This document shows, one piece after another, positions 55,775 to 64,000 of a DNA stretch of 64,000 bases (positions within the stretch are counted from its first letter, which is position 1; each line of letters opens with the position of its first letter). The DNA is from Paraglaciecola sp. GTDB lineage: Bacteria; Pseudomonadota; Gammaproteobacteria; Enterobacterales; Alteromonadaceae. The stretch is taken from positions 62,001-126,000 of the forward strand of contig JAACSL010000005.1 of assembly GCA_009993955.1 (NCBI GenBank), given 5' to 3'. A program made the position numbers and the translations under genes. Below the pieces are notes generated by a model that saw only the letters and a list, made by a program, of their open reading frames with translations, was not told the origin of the DNA and did not search any database.

Positions 55775-55840
55775 CTGAGGTTTGAATGAACTAAGCTGGT
55801 CTGTGTGACGTAGCCTAAGCTAAATAAATAAGGTGGCACT

Positions 55841-56023
55841 ATGTTCAATTTGTTTAAGTCTGACCCAACAAAAAAACTGCGCAAAAAATACGACGCTCTC
55901 TCGACCCAAGCCATGTTAGCTCAGCGTAAAGGGGATATTCGTTTATATTCGACGTTAACGGCTGAGGCAGAAGGCTTGTGGCAACAGATCAGAGATCTAG
56001 AGAATCATAAGCAAAGCAAATAA
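55841..56023 (+). CDS. Small DUF6435-like protein
   Basis: 60-residue, highly charged helical protein (FNLFKSDPTKKLRKKYDALSTQAMLAQRKGDIRLYSTLTAEAE). The pattern of short amphipathic helices with a GDIR turn matches a small family of uncharacterised proteins (DUF6435/Lacal_2735-like). It has an AAGGTGG ribosome site just upstream. A strong hairpin follows it. Function unknown. Confidence 0.7.
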   Translation: MFNLFKSDPTKKLRKKYDALSTQAMLAQRKGDIRLYSTLTAEAEGLWQQIRDLENHKQSK

Positions 56024-56028
56024 GCTCA

Positions 56029-56050
56029 AACTGGCGAATTCTCGCCAGTT
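56029..56050 (+). terminator. Strong stem-loop after the small protein gene
   Basis: AACTGGCGA at 56029-56037 and TCGCCAGTT at 56042-56050 form a perfect 9-bp stem with a four-base loop, six bases after the stop codon. There is no T-run, so it may stop transcription weakly or protect the mRNA end. Confidence 0.5.
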
Positions 56051-56091
56051 ATCTCACACTAGTAGTAGCCACCGTGTGAAGGGAGAAGGCA

Positions 56092-56649
56092 ATGCTTGAA
56101 CAAAGTGACAATACCAGCGCATATCGCAAGGTTTTTAGTGATTATCAACAAGGTTTCCTGCAAGCAATACAGCTATTTCGTCATCCCGCCGATTTAAAAC
56201 TTAGCCCCGTGCTGTCAGATGAAAGCATACTTAAGCTTAAAGACATCTTAGCCAAAACAGCAAAAAGGCAAAGCGTGAGTGTGGCCTTAGTGGGTCAATC
56301 GGCGCATAACCAAGCCCTGCTCATCAATCATATCGCGCACGCCCTGAAACAAACCATTGCGGTGGTTGATTGTTTACTGCTCACCAGCAAATACATTGGT
56401 GAAACCGAAAAAAACCTCGCCCACATTTTGGCTGAGGCAGAGAGTCAAAATTTAGTGCTATTATTCGACGAGGCGGATGCGCTGTTTGGCAAACGCACTG
56501 AAGTCAGCGGTGCAAACGACAAATACGCAAATCAAGAAGTCAGTTATATTTTTAAACTGCTGGGGCAAAGTAGTGGATTAAGCCTACTCAGTGTTCACAA
56601 TACGCCGCGTTTGAGCCTCCTGAAAACCCGCGTGAACTATGTCTTGTAG
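56092..56649 (+). CDS. AAA-like protein lacking the P-loop
   Basis: 185-residue protein whose second half is plainly an AAA+ module: KYIGETEKNLAHIL (99-112), Walker B LVLLFDEADALFGKR (121-135) and a following ANQEVSYIFKLL helix. The place of Walker A (about 66-77) reads ALVGQSAHNQAL, with no Gly-Lys-Thr, so ATP binding is probably lost. The protein ends soon after the sensor-like strand and lacks the lid domain. It may be a truncated or regulatory remnant. A GGGAGAAGG ribosome site suggests it is translated. Confidence 0.65.
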   Translation: MLEQSDNTSAYRKVFSDYQQGFLQAIQLFRHPADLKLSPVLSDESILKLKDILAKTAKRQSVSVALVGQSAHNQALLINHIAHALKQTIAVVDCLLLTSKYIGETEKNLAHILAEAESQNLVLLFDEADALFGKRTEVSGANDKYANQEVSYIFKLLGQSSGLSLLSVHNTPRLSLLKTRVNYVL

Positions 56650-56650
56650 C

Positions 56651-57547
56651 TCAGCGTTTTGAACCGATAGTTAACCCAACATTCTCAATTTCATCAAGAA
56701 TTGACAAGTTAGCAAGGGCTAACTGACATCCCAGTTGCAAACAACTTCCATCGGCGGAACAATCGACTTGCCATTGACGCAACACATAGGCCGCAATGGC
56801 CGCTCGCACGTGGATGCAAAGCTGGCCGTCGGTCATGGCATAATCCATTTCGATGGCTTTGGGTTGTTTTAAACCTGGGTGCGGTATGAGTATTAACTTA
56901 ACCAAACGTTGCCATTGTTCATCATAAGGACTGGCTTCATGCACATGCACTGGGCCGCTCAAAGCCTGCAGGTTAGTGAAGCGGCTGCAGACAAAATCTC
57001 GGAAACAGTTGCGCTTGCGATCGTAGGCGCGCACATGCCAACGATGCCCGTTATTAACAATGGAGTGGGGTACGATGGCCCGCTCAGTGTCGCCAGATGT
57101 GACTGACACATAGTGGCACTTCAACGCCTGTTTATTATGAATCGCTCGCATTAATCCAGCGATGATTTCGGCATTAGGATGAATAAGTCGCACTGCGTCA
57201 AAACAGTGTTCTGAAGGTTGGGTACCCGATGACATGCCATTGCCAAAACCACGGCTTAACGAAGCGAGGATCACTTCAGGATTGTGTTTAAACAAGGGTT
57301 TAAACGCAGCACAACGATGATAACTCTTGGTTTGATGCACAAGTTGCATATTTTCCGGCACCAATTCTTTGTAGGTAGCAAAGTCCCGAGTGCTGGCGGC
57401 TAAACCGGTACGAAATCGTTGAATGAGATCGTTGCGTGTTATCTGTCCAAAATACTGCAAACTAAAATCGATAAATGCGAGGCGGTCTTGCTGAGCATGA
57501 CTTAAAAGCGCCAATTGTTCGCGGATAACGGTTGCGTGTTGTGACAT
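56651..57547 (-). CDS. WYL-domain transcriptional regulator (BrxR/CapW-like layout)
   Basis: 298-residue predicted regulator. An N-terminal winged helix (RLAFIDFSLQYFGQITRNDLIQRF, then AASTRDFATYKEL as the recognition region, about 21-60) is followed by a WYL-type ligand domain (about 120-200, with HYVSVTSG and RWHVRAYDRKRNCFRDF) and a C-terminal extension. This layout is the one known for BrxR/CapW regulators that sit beside phage-defence operons, but no BREX or CBASS gene is visible here. It ends two bases beyond the convergent AAA-like gene. Confidence 0.7.
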   Translation of the reverse strand: MSQHATVIREQLALLSHAQQDRLAFIDFSLQYFGQITRNDLIQRFRTGLAASTRDFATYKELVPENMQLVHQTKSYHRCAAFKPLFKHNPEVILASLSRGFGNGMSSGTQPSEHCFDAVRLIHPNAEIIAGLMRAIHNKQALKCHYVSVTSGDTERAIVPHSIVNNGHRWHVRAYDRKRNCFRDFVCSRFTNLQALSGPVHVHEASPYDEQWQRLVKLILIPHPGLKQPKAIEMDYAMTDGQLCIHVRAAIAAYVLRQWQVDCSADGSCLQLGCQLALANLSILDEIENVGLTIGSKR

Positions 57548-57675
57548 AGCTGAATTCTCATCCTGATAGATGATGTCAGGCTACGCCAAAATTACCAAGG
57601 TTGCAATCATAATGATGACATCTTTTGTATTACTTCTAATGAAATAAACGTCGACATTGCCTCATCTGCGAATCT

Positions 57676-58437
57676 TCAAGCGGGCAATGGCAAGCTGCCA
57701 TCCACTAAAAAATCATCACGGTAGAAACTCAACGGTTTCCCTTGCCCAGCTTGATTAAAACTCACTTTGTCATGCTGGGTTAAACACCACCAGTTTTGTT
57801 GATTCAGCGGTTGTTTGCTGACGATCACCGAAGGCTGGGCAATCGCCACATTCATCGCCCCGAGAATCCTAGCCGATGGATAACGAATAAGATTGATACC
57901 TTGTTCAGCGCTCAGCCACCGCCCTATTGTTTGGCTAAAATGATAGCTGGTAGGACTGGTCAGCGCCTGTATCACCGGAGCAAAGTCGGCAAGGCTTAAA
58001 TCAGCGCAGTGCTCGCTGGAGACTTTGAGATTAAAGGACATGTGTTGAGATTTGATGCTGTGGGCGTAGGCCTGTTGCATGTGACTGAGAAATACAAAAC
58101 GATAATAGGCCACTTCACCTAGGGTAGGTTCCAGCGTTTCACCGGCATAAAAAAAGCTGGCGACCTGCCTGCTACCAAAACGAGAACCATATTTGAGTGG
58201 TGGATAACGAAAGGGGGTCTTGAGCAAATAATGCATGTGCTCACTGCCTGCCCGATAAGGGGGCTTTACTTCATCTAACAGTTGTTCGAGCAGAAACTGC
58301 TCGTCAAAATCGTCAACTAGCTGCAAGGTGGCCGCTACTTCTTGCGTTTCCACCACCCGACAGACCTGCGCCGCATAAACATTCGGGCAATCACTTTTAT
58401 CGTAGAGTCGAATAAAATCGTGCAGGCTTGGCATCAA
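57676..58437 (-). CDS. RES-domain toxin
   Basis: 253-residue protein with a RES domain (named for conserved Arg, Glu, Ser): CRVVET, YPPLKYGSRFGSRQVASFFYAGETLEPTLGEVAYYR and a later SPTSYHFSQTIGRWL segment. RES toxins are NAD+ phosphorylases or related NAD-consuming enzymes. It lies 20 bases downstream of an Xre-type antitoxin gene in the same operon, the standard order for this type II system. It has no frameshift, so it is likely functional. Confidence 0.85.
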   Translation of the reverse strand: MMPSLHDFIRLYDKSDCPNVYAAQVCRVVETQEVAATLQLVDDFDEQFLLEQLLDEVKPPYRAGSEHMHYLLKTPFRYPPLKYGSRFGSRQVASFFYAGETLEPTLGEVAYYRFVFLSHMQQAYAHSIKSQHMSFNLKVSSEHCADLSLADFAPVIQALTSPTSYHFSQTIGRWLSAEQGINLIRYPSARILGAMNVAIAQPSVIVSKQPLNQQNWWCLTQHDKVSFNQAGQGKPLSFYRDDFLVDGSLPLPA

Positions 58438-58457
58438 TAAATGTCGCGCTATCAGGT

Positions 58458-58832
58458 TTAAATCTTGCCGCGCATGGCATCGAGATAATCATTGGTCTGA
58501 ATCAAACCCGCGACAGACATCACCAACTCTCGGGGCACGCCGTGCAAAGCTGAATTGCTGCTACTAAACCATTGACGCATAAAACCTTGATCACCACCAG
58601 CAATGGCATAAAGCGAGCGGTACAGGCGGATAAAATGCAGAGACAACTCAGCAGATTTGGAGTCATGGCTAAAACCCACTGCTGCCTTGCGCGCAAGGGT
58701 TGAGCGATTGACACCAATAATTTTCGCCGCGTCAGCCTTGTTGACCCCTAGTTCAACACAGGCCCTATTAAACGCTTTTAGGATCACCGTGGCAGGATCA
58801 GGACTGTTTTGTGTTTGCGTGGCAGCAGACAT
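58458..58832 (-). CDS. MbcA/ParS/Xre antitoxin
   Basis: 124-residue antitoxin with an Xre-like helix-turn-helix near residues 25-50 (ACVELGVNKADAAKIIGVNRSTLARKA) and a C-terminal toxin-binding domain (DUF2384-like: FIRLYRSLYAIAGGD, NSALHGVPRELVMSVAGLIQTNDYLDAMRGKI). I chose the ATG at 58832, with GGAG seven bases upstream, instead of the longer frame to 58922 that runs through the promoter. It binds the RES toxin and represses its own operon at the repeats described upstream. Confidence 0.85.
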   Translation of the reverse strand: MSAATQTQNSPDPATVILKAFNRACVELGVNKADAAKIIGVNRSTLARKAAVGFSHDSKSAELSLHFIRLYRSLYAIAGGDQGFMRQWFSSSNSALHGVPRELVMSVAGLIQTNDYLDAMRGKI

Positions 58833-58871
58833 GAACAACTCCAAAAATACAAATAGAACGACACAAACAAG

Positions 58872-58928
58872 AGCATAATGGCATTTGCAGCAAATGTCAC
58901 TTTTTAGATTTATTTGATGCAAATGCCA
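58872..58928 (-). promoter_or_regulatory. Antitoxin promoter with operator repeats
   Basis: On the minus strand GTGACA (58895-58900) and TATGCT (58872-58877) make a -35/-10 pair with a 17-base spacer. A near-perfect inverted repeat of the ten-base element GCAAATGCCA spans 58879-58899 and fills this spacer, and a third copy in direct orientation lies at 58919-58928. The layout fits autorepression by the antitoxin. Confidence 0.65.
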
Positions 58929-58996
58929 CAGATAACAGCCTAACTATCAGCGCTGCCGTGGTGCTTTTTAGCGGATTCAAAAAGGTAAGCCTGGGC

Positions 58997-61900
58997 TTAC
59001 TGCAACTCACCTTTTTTATAGGGTACTTGAGCTTCTAACTCTTCTACTTTGTCAGCCAATTGATTGGGTGAACGGGTGTTTTTCGCTAGCCAAATATAGG
59101 CTGTTGGCACAATGTACAGAGTCATAAACGCTGACACCAATACTCCGGCGAAAATAACCATGCCAATCACTGTGCGGCTTTCTGCCCCTGGTCCACTCGC
59201 CAATACCAGAGGCAGGGAACTGAACACCGTGGTGAAACCTGTCATCATAATAGGTCTTAGGCGCTGGGCAGCGGCGCGTTTTAATGCATCTTCAAACGCA
59301 ATGCCCGCGTCACGTAACTGATTGGCAAATTCAACAATCAAGATGCCATTTTTGGCCGCTAAACCAATCAACATCACCAGGCCAATTTGGCTGTAAATAT
59401 TCATGGTCATGCCGGCAAAATACAAACCAATAAAAGCCCCAACTAAGGCCATAGGCACAGTGAGCATGATCACCAAGGGATGGATCCAACTCTCAAACTG
59501 CGCCGCCAAGACCAAATAGGTGATGGCCAATGCTAGGGCGAAGATGAACAGAATAGAATTCCCCGCTTCTTGGTAGAGTTGCGATTCACCTTTGTAATCA
59601 ATAGACACCTCGGCGGGCAACTCAGTCGCCACAATATTACGCAAGTAATCTAATGCTTCCCCAACGGTATAACCCTCGGCTAAATTGGCACTGATGGTGA
59701 TACTGCGCATGCGGTTGTAACGATTTAAAGTAGAAGACGTTGCTCGCTCTTGCACACTCAACAGGTTGTCTAATGGGATTAACTGATTAGTGGTGGCGGA
59801 GCGCACGTAGATATTGTCAATGCTTTGTGGGCTGCGGAAATCATCTTCCCAGCCTTCCAGTATCACGTCGTACTCCTGACCCCGGTCTAAGAAGGTCGAC
59901 ACCCGGCGCTGGCCCAACATGGTTTCTAAGGTTCGCCCAATATCACTAAACGATATACCCAAATCCGCCGCCCGGTTTTTATCAATATTAATCAAAAGCT
60001 GGGGTGAGGTTTCTTTGTAATCCGAATCAAGGCGAATAAGATTAGGATTTTCTCTGGCTTTGTTTATAACTGTGTCGCGCCATGCAACCAAGTCTTCGTA
60101 GGTATTACCCTGCAAAACAAATTGCACGGGGCGCCCTAAACCGCCGCCACCAATGCTGCTGCGCATAATAGCAAAGGCTTGCACATCAGGGATTTGCGCC
60201 ACTTTTGCACTGACTTCATCCATGAGCTCAAAGGTTGAGCGTTTTTTATCGTCGCCCATGGGCATGCCCACTATAGCGATACCCGCACTGCCACCAAAAC
60301 CCGGTGTGCGCACCAAGACCCGCTCCACTTGACCTTCTTCGAGGTACTCCAACAAAATAGCTTCGATTTTTTTCAAGTTAGCGGCATTGGCTTCGAAACT
60401 TGAACCCTCAGCACTTTGCACTTGAATAAAAAAATTACCACGATCTTCACGAGGTACAAATTCACTGGGGATCAGTTTGGCTAATTGAAATAAGGCCACA
60501 ATACTCAGTGCCACCAGCAACGCCATCAGCCAAGGTTGATGTAAGGTGGTATCCAATGAGCGGAAATAGGCCTGCTCTACTTGCTTAAATTTGCCGTCTA
60601 TCCAATGCGCAAATCCAGTGGTGGCTTCACGTTTTTTCAGCAGTGATGAGCACATCATTGGCGATAAGGTCAGGGCCGTGACACTGGAAAAGGCCACCGC
60701 AGCAGCAATGGCTAAGGCAAATTCGGTAAATAAACGGCCGATATTGCCCTGTAAAAATACTAAGGGTACAAATACGGCTATGAGAACTAAAGTGGTAGCG
60801 ATAACGGCAAACCCCACCTCTCTTGCACCACGATAAGCGGCCAATAAGGGCGGCTCGCCAAGTTCAATGCGCCGAGAGATATTTTCCAGTACCACGATGG
60901 CATCATCTACCACTAAACCGATGGCGAGCACCAAGGCTAGCAGAGTTAACAAGTTGATGGAAAACCCAAGGGCGTACATGACAATAAACGCTGCCACCAG
61001 CGACACAGGCACCGTCACGGCTGGTACCAGTGTCGCGCGAATGTTGCCCAAGAACACGTAAATCACCAAGACCACCATCAAAACCGCAATGGCCAAGGTT
61101 TCGTACACTTCGTTGATGGAGGCTTCGATAAAGATCGATGAATCATAGCTGGGTACAATAAAAATGTTGTCAGGCAGGGTTTCTTCGATTTGCTGAATAG
61201 CTTTTTTAGCCGCCCTAGCCACATCCAAGGTATTGGCTTTGGATTGTTTGGTAATACCCAAACCAATCATGTTCACGCCGCCACCACGAAACTCCGTTTC
61301 ATCGTCCTCTGCGCCTAGTTCTACTCGGGCAATTTCGCCCAGTTTGACCAAGTAACCATCGGCCCCGGCTTTGATGGTTAGCTTGGCAAAATCGTCTGGA
61401 CTTAAGAAACTGCGGGCCACTCGCACTTCAAAATCGCGACTCACAGATTCCACTTCACCGGCTGGCAATTCAACGTTTTCCGAGCGTATAACCCTTTCCA
61501 CGTCGGCGACGGTAATTTGTCGCGCTGCCATAGCATTGCGATCCAACCAGACTTTCATGGCATAACTGCGCCCGCCGCCAAGACGCACGTTAGCGACGCC
61601 CTCAGCAACCGATAAGCGGTCTACAACGTAGCGGTCGGCGTAGTCAGTTAACTCCATTACCGACAAGTTATCACTGCGCAGGTTGTACCATACGATGACG
61701 TCTTCATCGGAGTTGGTTTTAGATACTTCAGGTGGCTCGGCTTGGTCGGGTAAATTGTTTAAAGCTCGACTCACACGCTCGCGCACATCGTTAGAGGCCG
61801 CATCGATGTCTCGCGACAAATTAAACTCAATGCTAATCGAGGAGCGACCGTTGCGGCTGCTGGAACTGATGCTTTTAATGCCTTCAATGCCACTAATGCG

Positions 61901-62107
61901 ATCTTCTAACAGCTGCGTGATCCTGGTTTCAACAATAGCAGCGGATGCACCAGGGTAGTTGGTATTGATCGAAACAATGGGCGGATCGATATCGGGATAT
62001 TCGCGCAATGACAGCATGCTGATAGACACAATGCCAAACACCACTAAAATGAGGTTAACAACAGAGGCAAAGACCGGACGTTTAACCGAGAGATCAGATA
62101 GCAACAT
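58997..62107 (-). CDS. RND efflux permease (HAE1 type)
   Basis: 1036-residue inner-membrane pump of the HAE1/AcrB-MdtB class, about the usual length. It has the family opening VKRPVFASVVNLILVVFG, PDIDPPIVSINTNYPGA, the proton-relay Asp pair in GLVVDDAIVVLEN (within TM4) and a second half repeating the layout (QIGLVMLIGLAAKNGILIVEFA). It would export drugs or other hydrophobic molecules with the adaptor encoded three bases upstream. No outer-membrane channel gene is in the window. Confidence 0.93.
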   Translation of the reverse strand: MLLSDLSVKRPVFASVVNLILVVFGIVSISMLSLREYPDIDPPIVSINTNYPGASAAIVETRITQLLEDRISGIEGIKSISSSSRNGRSSISIEFNLSRDIDAASNDVRERVSRALNNLPDQAEPPEVSKTNSDEDVIVWYNLRSDNLSVMELTDYADRYVVDRLSVAEGVANVRLGGGRSYAMKVWLDRNAMAARQITVADVERVIRSENVELPAGEVESVSRDFEVRVARSFLSPDDFAKLTIKAGADGYLVKLGEIARVELGAEDDETEFRGGGVNMIGLGITKQSKANTLDVARAAKKAIQQIEETLPDNIFIVPSYDSSIFIEASINEVYETLAIAVLMVVLVIYVFLGNIRATLVPAVTVPVSLVAAFIVMYALGFSINLLTLLALVLAIGLVVDDAIVVLENISRRIELGEPPLLAAYRGAREVGFAVIATTLVLIAVFVPLVFLQGNIGRLFTEFALAIAAAVAFSSVTALTLSPMMCSSLLKKREATTGFAHWIDGKFKQVEQAYFRSLDTTLHQPWLMALLVALSIVALFQLAKLIPSEFVPREDRGNFFIQVQSAEGSSFEANAANLKKIEAILLEYLEEGQVERVLVRTPGFGGSAGIAIVGMPMGDDKKRSTFELMDEVSAKVAQIPDVQAFAIMRSSIGGGGLGRPVQFVLQGNTYEDLVAWRDTVINKARENPNLIRLDSDYKETSPQLLINIDKNRAADLGISFSDIGRTLETMLGQRRVSTFLDRGQEYDVILEGWEDDFRSPQSIDNIYVRSATTNQLIPLDNLLSVQERATSSTLNRYNRMRSITISANLAEGYTVGEALDYLRNIVATELPAEVSIDYKGESQLYQEAGNSILFIFALALAITYLVLAAQFESWIHPLVIMLTVPMALVGAFIGLYFAGMTMNIYSQIGLVMLIGLAAKNGILIVEFANQLRDAGIAFEDALKRAAAQRLRPIMMTGFTTVFSSLPLVLASGPGAESRTVIGMVIFAGVLVSAFMTLYIVPTAYIWLAKNTRSPNQLADKVEELEAQVPYKKGELQ

Positions 62108-62110
62108 GAC

Positions 62111-63175
62111 TTAACCCTGCCCTTGACCGCTGTTTAATACCTTGACTTTTGACCCTTCCCTGACCCGCAGCGTGCCCTCAACAACCACCTGCTCGCCACT
62201 TTGCAGACCTGATAAAATCTGCGCAAACCCCGGTTTTCTATAGCCAACTTTTACCTCTTTGCGCAGCACGGTATCTTGCTCAACCACAAAAACAAATTGT
62301 TTGTCATCCACCGGCACCAGAGCCGATTCTGGCAATACCAAAGTACTCAACAACTGTTTTTGCAGATTAATTTGCAACAACATGCCGGGGCGCAGTTTAA
62401 GATCGGGATTGGTCACCGTGGCGCGAATTTGGATAGAACGAGTATTGGGATCAACACGTGAAGCAATACTGCTGATGGTGCCAACAAAGGTTTCATCTGG
62501 ATAAGCCACGGATGTGGCGCGCACTGCTTGATCCAAGGCCACACTGGGCAAATGCGATTCTGAAATATTAAAATCTACCTTCACCGTGGATAAGTCATCC
62601 AAGGTGGTAATCACATCACCCGGCTTGACCAAGGCACCTAAACTGACTTGGCGAATACCCAGAATTCCCGCAAACGGCGCGCGCAATTCCAGTTCATTTA
62701 ATTGCGACTTGGCGATATCCATCTGGGCTTTAGTGGCTTTCACTTTGGCTTGTTGTTCATCCAACAATTGTTCAGAGGTGGCACTTTCTTTGGCCAAATT
62801 GGTTAGGCGTACTAATTGACGTTGCGCTTCTTGCAGGTTGATATCAAGGGCACGTAAACGCGCCAATTCTTCTTCGTTGTTAAGTTGCAGCAGCAATTGA
62901 CCTTGCTTAACCAGTTGCCCATCAGTGAAATCAATACTTTGCACCGTATCTGTGGTTTGCGCCGTTAAAAATACCGACTCGTTGGCTTTGGCGGTGCCTA
63001 GCGCTTCAATGATCACGGCAAACTCTTCTTCGGCGATCCGATGGGTAGTGACCGGTGTTACGCCAGCCTGTTGCTTGTTTTGCACTTCGTCTTTTGGCAA
63101 GTACAAGTAGCCAACCAATACGATGAACGCCAGCGCAGCAATCAACAGAGGAGAAATTTTTAGAGCTCGTGACAT
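62111..63175 (-). CDS. RND efflux periplasmic adaptor (MFP)
   Basis: 354-residue membrane fusion protein. An N-terminal membrane anchor (about 8-27) is followed by the lipoyl-like domain (SIDFTDGQLVKQGQLLLQLNNEE), a helical hairpin (about 100-150), the second lipoyl half (RAPFAGILGIRQVSLGALVKPGDVITTLDD) and beta-barrel domains ending in RKPGFAQILSGLQSGEQVVVEG. It links the permease to an outer-membrane channel. It is first in the pump operon. Confidence 0.93.
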   Translation of the reverse strand: MSRALKISPLLIAALAFIVLVGYLYLPKDEVQNKQQAGVTPVTTHRIAEEEFAVIIEALGTAKANESVFLTAQTTDTVQSIDFTDGQLVKQGQLLLQLNNEEELARLRALDINLQEAQRQLVRLTNLAKESATSEQLLDEQQAKVKATKAQMDIAKSQLNELELRAPFAGILGIRQVSLGALVKPGDVITTLDDLSTVKVDFNISESHLPSVALDQAVRATSVAYPDETFVGTISSIASRVDPNTRSIQIRATVTNPDLKLRPGMLLQINLQKQLLSTLVLPESALVPVDDKQFVFVVEQDTVLRKEVKVGYRKPGFAQILSGLQSGEQVVVEGTLRVREGSKVKVLNSGQGQG

Positions 63176-63245
63176 GAATAACCTTCTTGTTATGTAAATC
63201 TATCCACCAACATGCTTTTCATCACCCAAACAACAGGCGTGCTCA

Positions 63246-63902
63246 GTGGCTTCCATACAAAGTCAGCGTAAAATGAGTGGAAAACACAGCGTTAGCTGCA
63301 ATAATGCGCCCTTTAAAGCCCACATAGTACGGCAAATTTTGCAATTAAGATTATTAAATATCGTCTGGCTGTGCCTGCTCCTCGTCGCTTGCAGTAAAGA
63401 ACGACTCGACGCCCCCATGTGCCGGTATCAAGGCGAAGCACCTCATTTAGCCAGTGGCGCCGCCGCCTGCCTGGTGCGTATCGGCTCCAAGCTCCTTGCC
63501 ATCGAAACCGAACACAAGGCTTGGCACCTGCCCGCAGGCCAAGCACAACAGCCCCTCTCTCGCCAATGCACCGCACACTTAGCGGTTTGGCAACTCACCG
63601 GCTTTAATGTGGAAATAGGTGAGCTATTGGGTCAGCTAGAAGACGAAACCCCGGTCTTTGCCTGTGATTTACAGGCTGGTTTTGACGACTCTACCGACAC
63701 CCTACCTGTTCCAGCGTGGGCTGAGTATAAAGTGCGACAAATAGCCTTAATCGATCCCTTTGCCCTTACCCCGAGAGAATGGCAATCGCCAGACGAACTC
63801 ATTGTCATTCGCAGCTATTTTAACGCGGTGAAAGCGCCAAAAATCAGCGAGGGGCCAGCCCATGATGTGCCAAGGCCGGAACCTGAGCCCACAGCAGAAT
63901 GA
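63246..63902 (+). CDS. Lipoprotein with degenerate Nudix-like domain
   Basis: 218-residue protein with a lipobox VAC at about residue 49, after a long N-terminal stretch. The rest resembles a Nudix fold: ACLVRIGSKLLAIETEHKAWHLPAG, then a helix where the Nudix box should be. In that helix the box reads LAVWQLTGF in place of REUXEEXGU, so the catalytic Glu residues are missing. It is therefore probably not a hydrolase. The GTG at 63246 has an AGG eight bases upstream; an ATG at 63273 is an alternative. It is divergent from the efflux adaptor. Confidence 0.55.
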   Translation: MASIQSQRKMSGKHSVSCNNAPFKAHIVRQILQLRLLNIVWLCLLLVACSKERLDAPMCRYQGEAPHLASGAAACLVRIGSKLLAIETEHKAWHLPAGQAQQPLSRQCTAHLAVWQLTGFNVEIGELLGQLEDETPVFACDLQAGFDDSTDTLPVPAWAEYKVRQIALIDPFALTPREWQSPDELIVIRSYFNAVKAPKISEGPAHDVPRPEPEPTAE

Positions 63903-64000
63903 GGAACTGGCCTTATGACAAAAAAGCGCGGGTATATTAGGCTCTGGGGCCAACATTATCACGGTTGTTTATACCAAATATTGGTTAATTGACCGCAAGT
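63903..64000. other. Right edge, no gene identified
   Basis: The last 98 bases contain a 25-codon open frame beginning at 63915 and a TATATT motif, neither convincing. I see no tRNA or recognisable gene start. Confidence 0.4.

Noticed and set aside
58458-58922. Longer antitoxin frame starting at 58922
   Set aside because: It would translate through the promoter and operator repeats and gives a Cys-rich, implausible N-terminus; the ATG at 58832 has a proper ribosome site.
63747-63962. Minus-strand 71-codon open frame at the right edge
   Set aside because: It is antisense to the Nudix-like lipoprotein gene and shows no coding character.
1-64000. CRISPR array, tRNA/rRNA genes, insertion sequences or prophage
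   Set aside because: Reading through both strands I found no repeat-spacer pattern, no cloverleaf-like tRNA, no transposase or integrase, and no phage structural genes.

Overview
The window looks like the chromosome of a Gram-negative, aerobic, probably marine gammaproteobacterium. The gene families (exosortase A/PEP-CTERM exopolysaccharide genes, CPA2 antiporter, LysE exporter, RND pump, RES-Xre toxin-antitoxin), the moderate GC content and many AT-leaning codons suggest Alteromonadales. That placement is inference; no rRNA or other taxonomic marker is present.

About two thirds of the window (1 to about 42.4 kb) is one large exopolysaccharide (EPS) locus of the exosortase A (XrtA) type. From 1 to 31.5 kb are the unit-building and decorating enzymes: glycosyltransferases (GT2 and GT4), two sulfotransferases, FemAB/GNAT acyltransferases, three membrane acyltransferases (one frameshifted, a fourth lies at 40.4 kb), an SGNH esterase, polysaccharide deacetylase, amidotransferase, flippase, two Wzy/O-ligase-like membrane proteins, a beta-helix protein, a YetA/PcRGLX-like putative lyase, a transglutaminase-like protein and a hydrazine-synthase-alpha-like dihaem protein. 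From 31.6 to 40.4 kb is the conserved core: a minus-strand operon (initiating sugar-phosphate transferase, polysaccharide deacetylase, XrtA fused to an EpsI domain) diverging from a plus-strand operon (outer-membrane export lipoprotein, Wzz-like chain-length protein, tyrosine autokinase, beta-barrel protein). A membrane acyltransferase and a polysaccharide pyruvyl transferase close the locus. Together they describe a polymer that is initiated on undecaprenyl phosphate, built by many GTs, flipped and polymerised, exported through a Wza/Wzc-like route, and heavily decorated (sulfate, acyl, amide, perhaps pyruvate).

From 42.5 to 64 kb the content is housekeeping and accessory: a CPA2 K+/H+ antiporter, a small membrane protein, a LysE exporter, a three-gene SMC/condensin operon resembling MksBEF (or Wadjet JetABC without JetD), a TolB/TPR membrane protein, a small secreted protein with a candidate exosortase sorting tail, a periplasmic cyclophilin, a small DUF6435-like protein, an AAA-like protein without a P-loop, a WYL regulator, a RES-Xre toxin-antitoxin pair with a visible operator, an RND efflux pump operon, and a lipoprotein with a degenerate Nudix fold.

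The most notable points are the condensin operon with no nuclease subunit, the candidate VSAP-type sorting signal, the six-to-five-G frameshift in an acyltransferase, the dihaem HzsA-like protein in an EPS locus, the ligase with an inserted beta-sandwich-like domain, and two enzyme folds that have lost catalytic residues.
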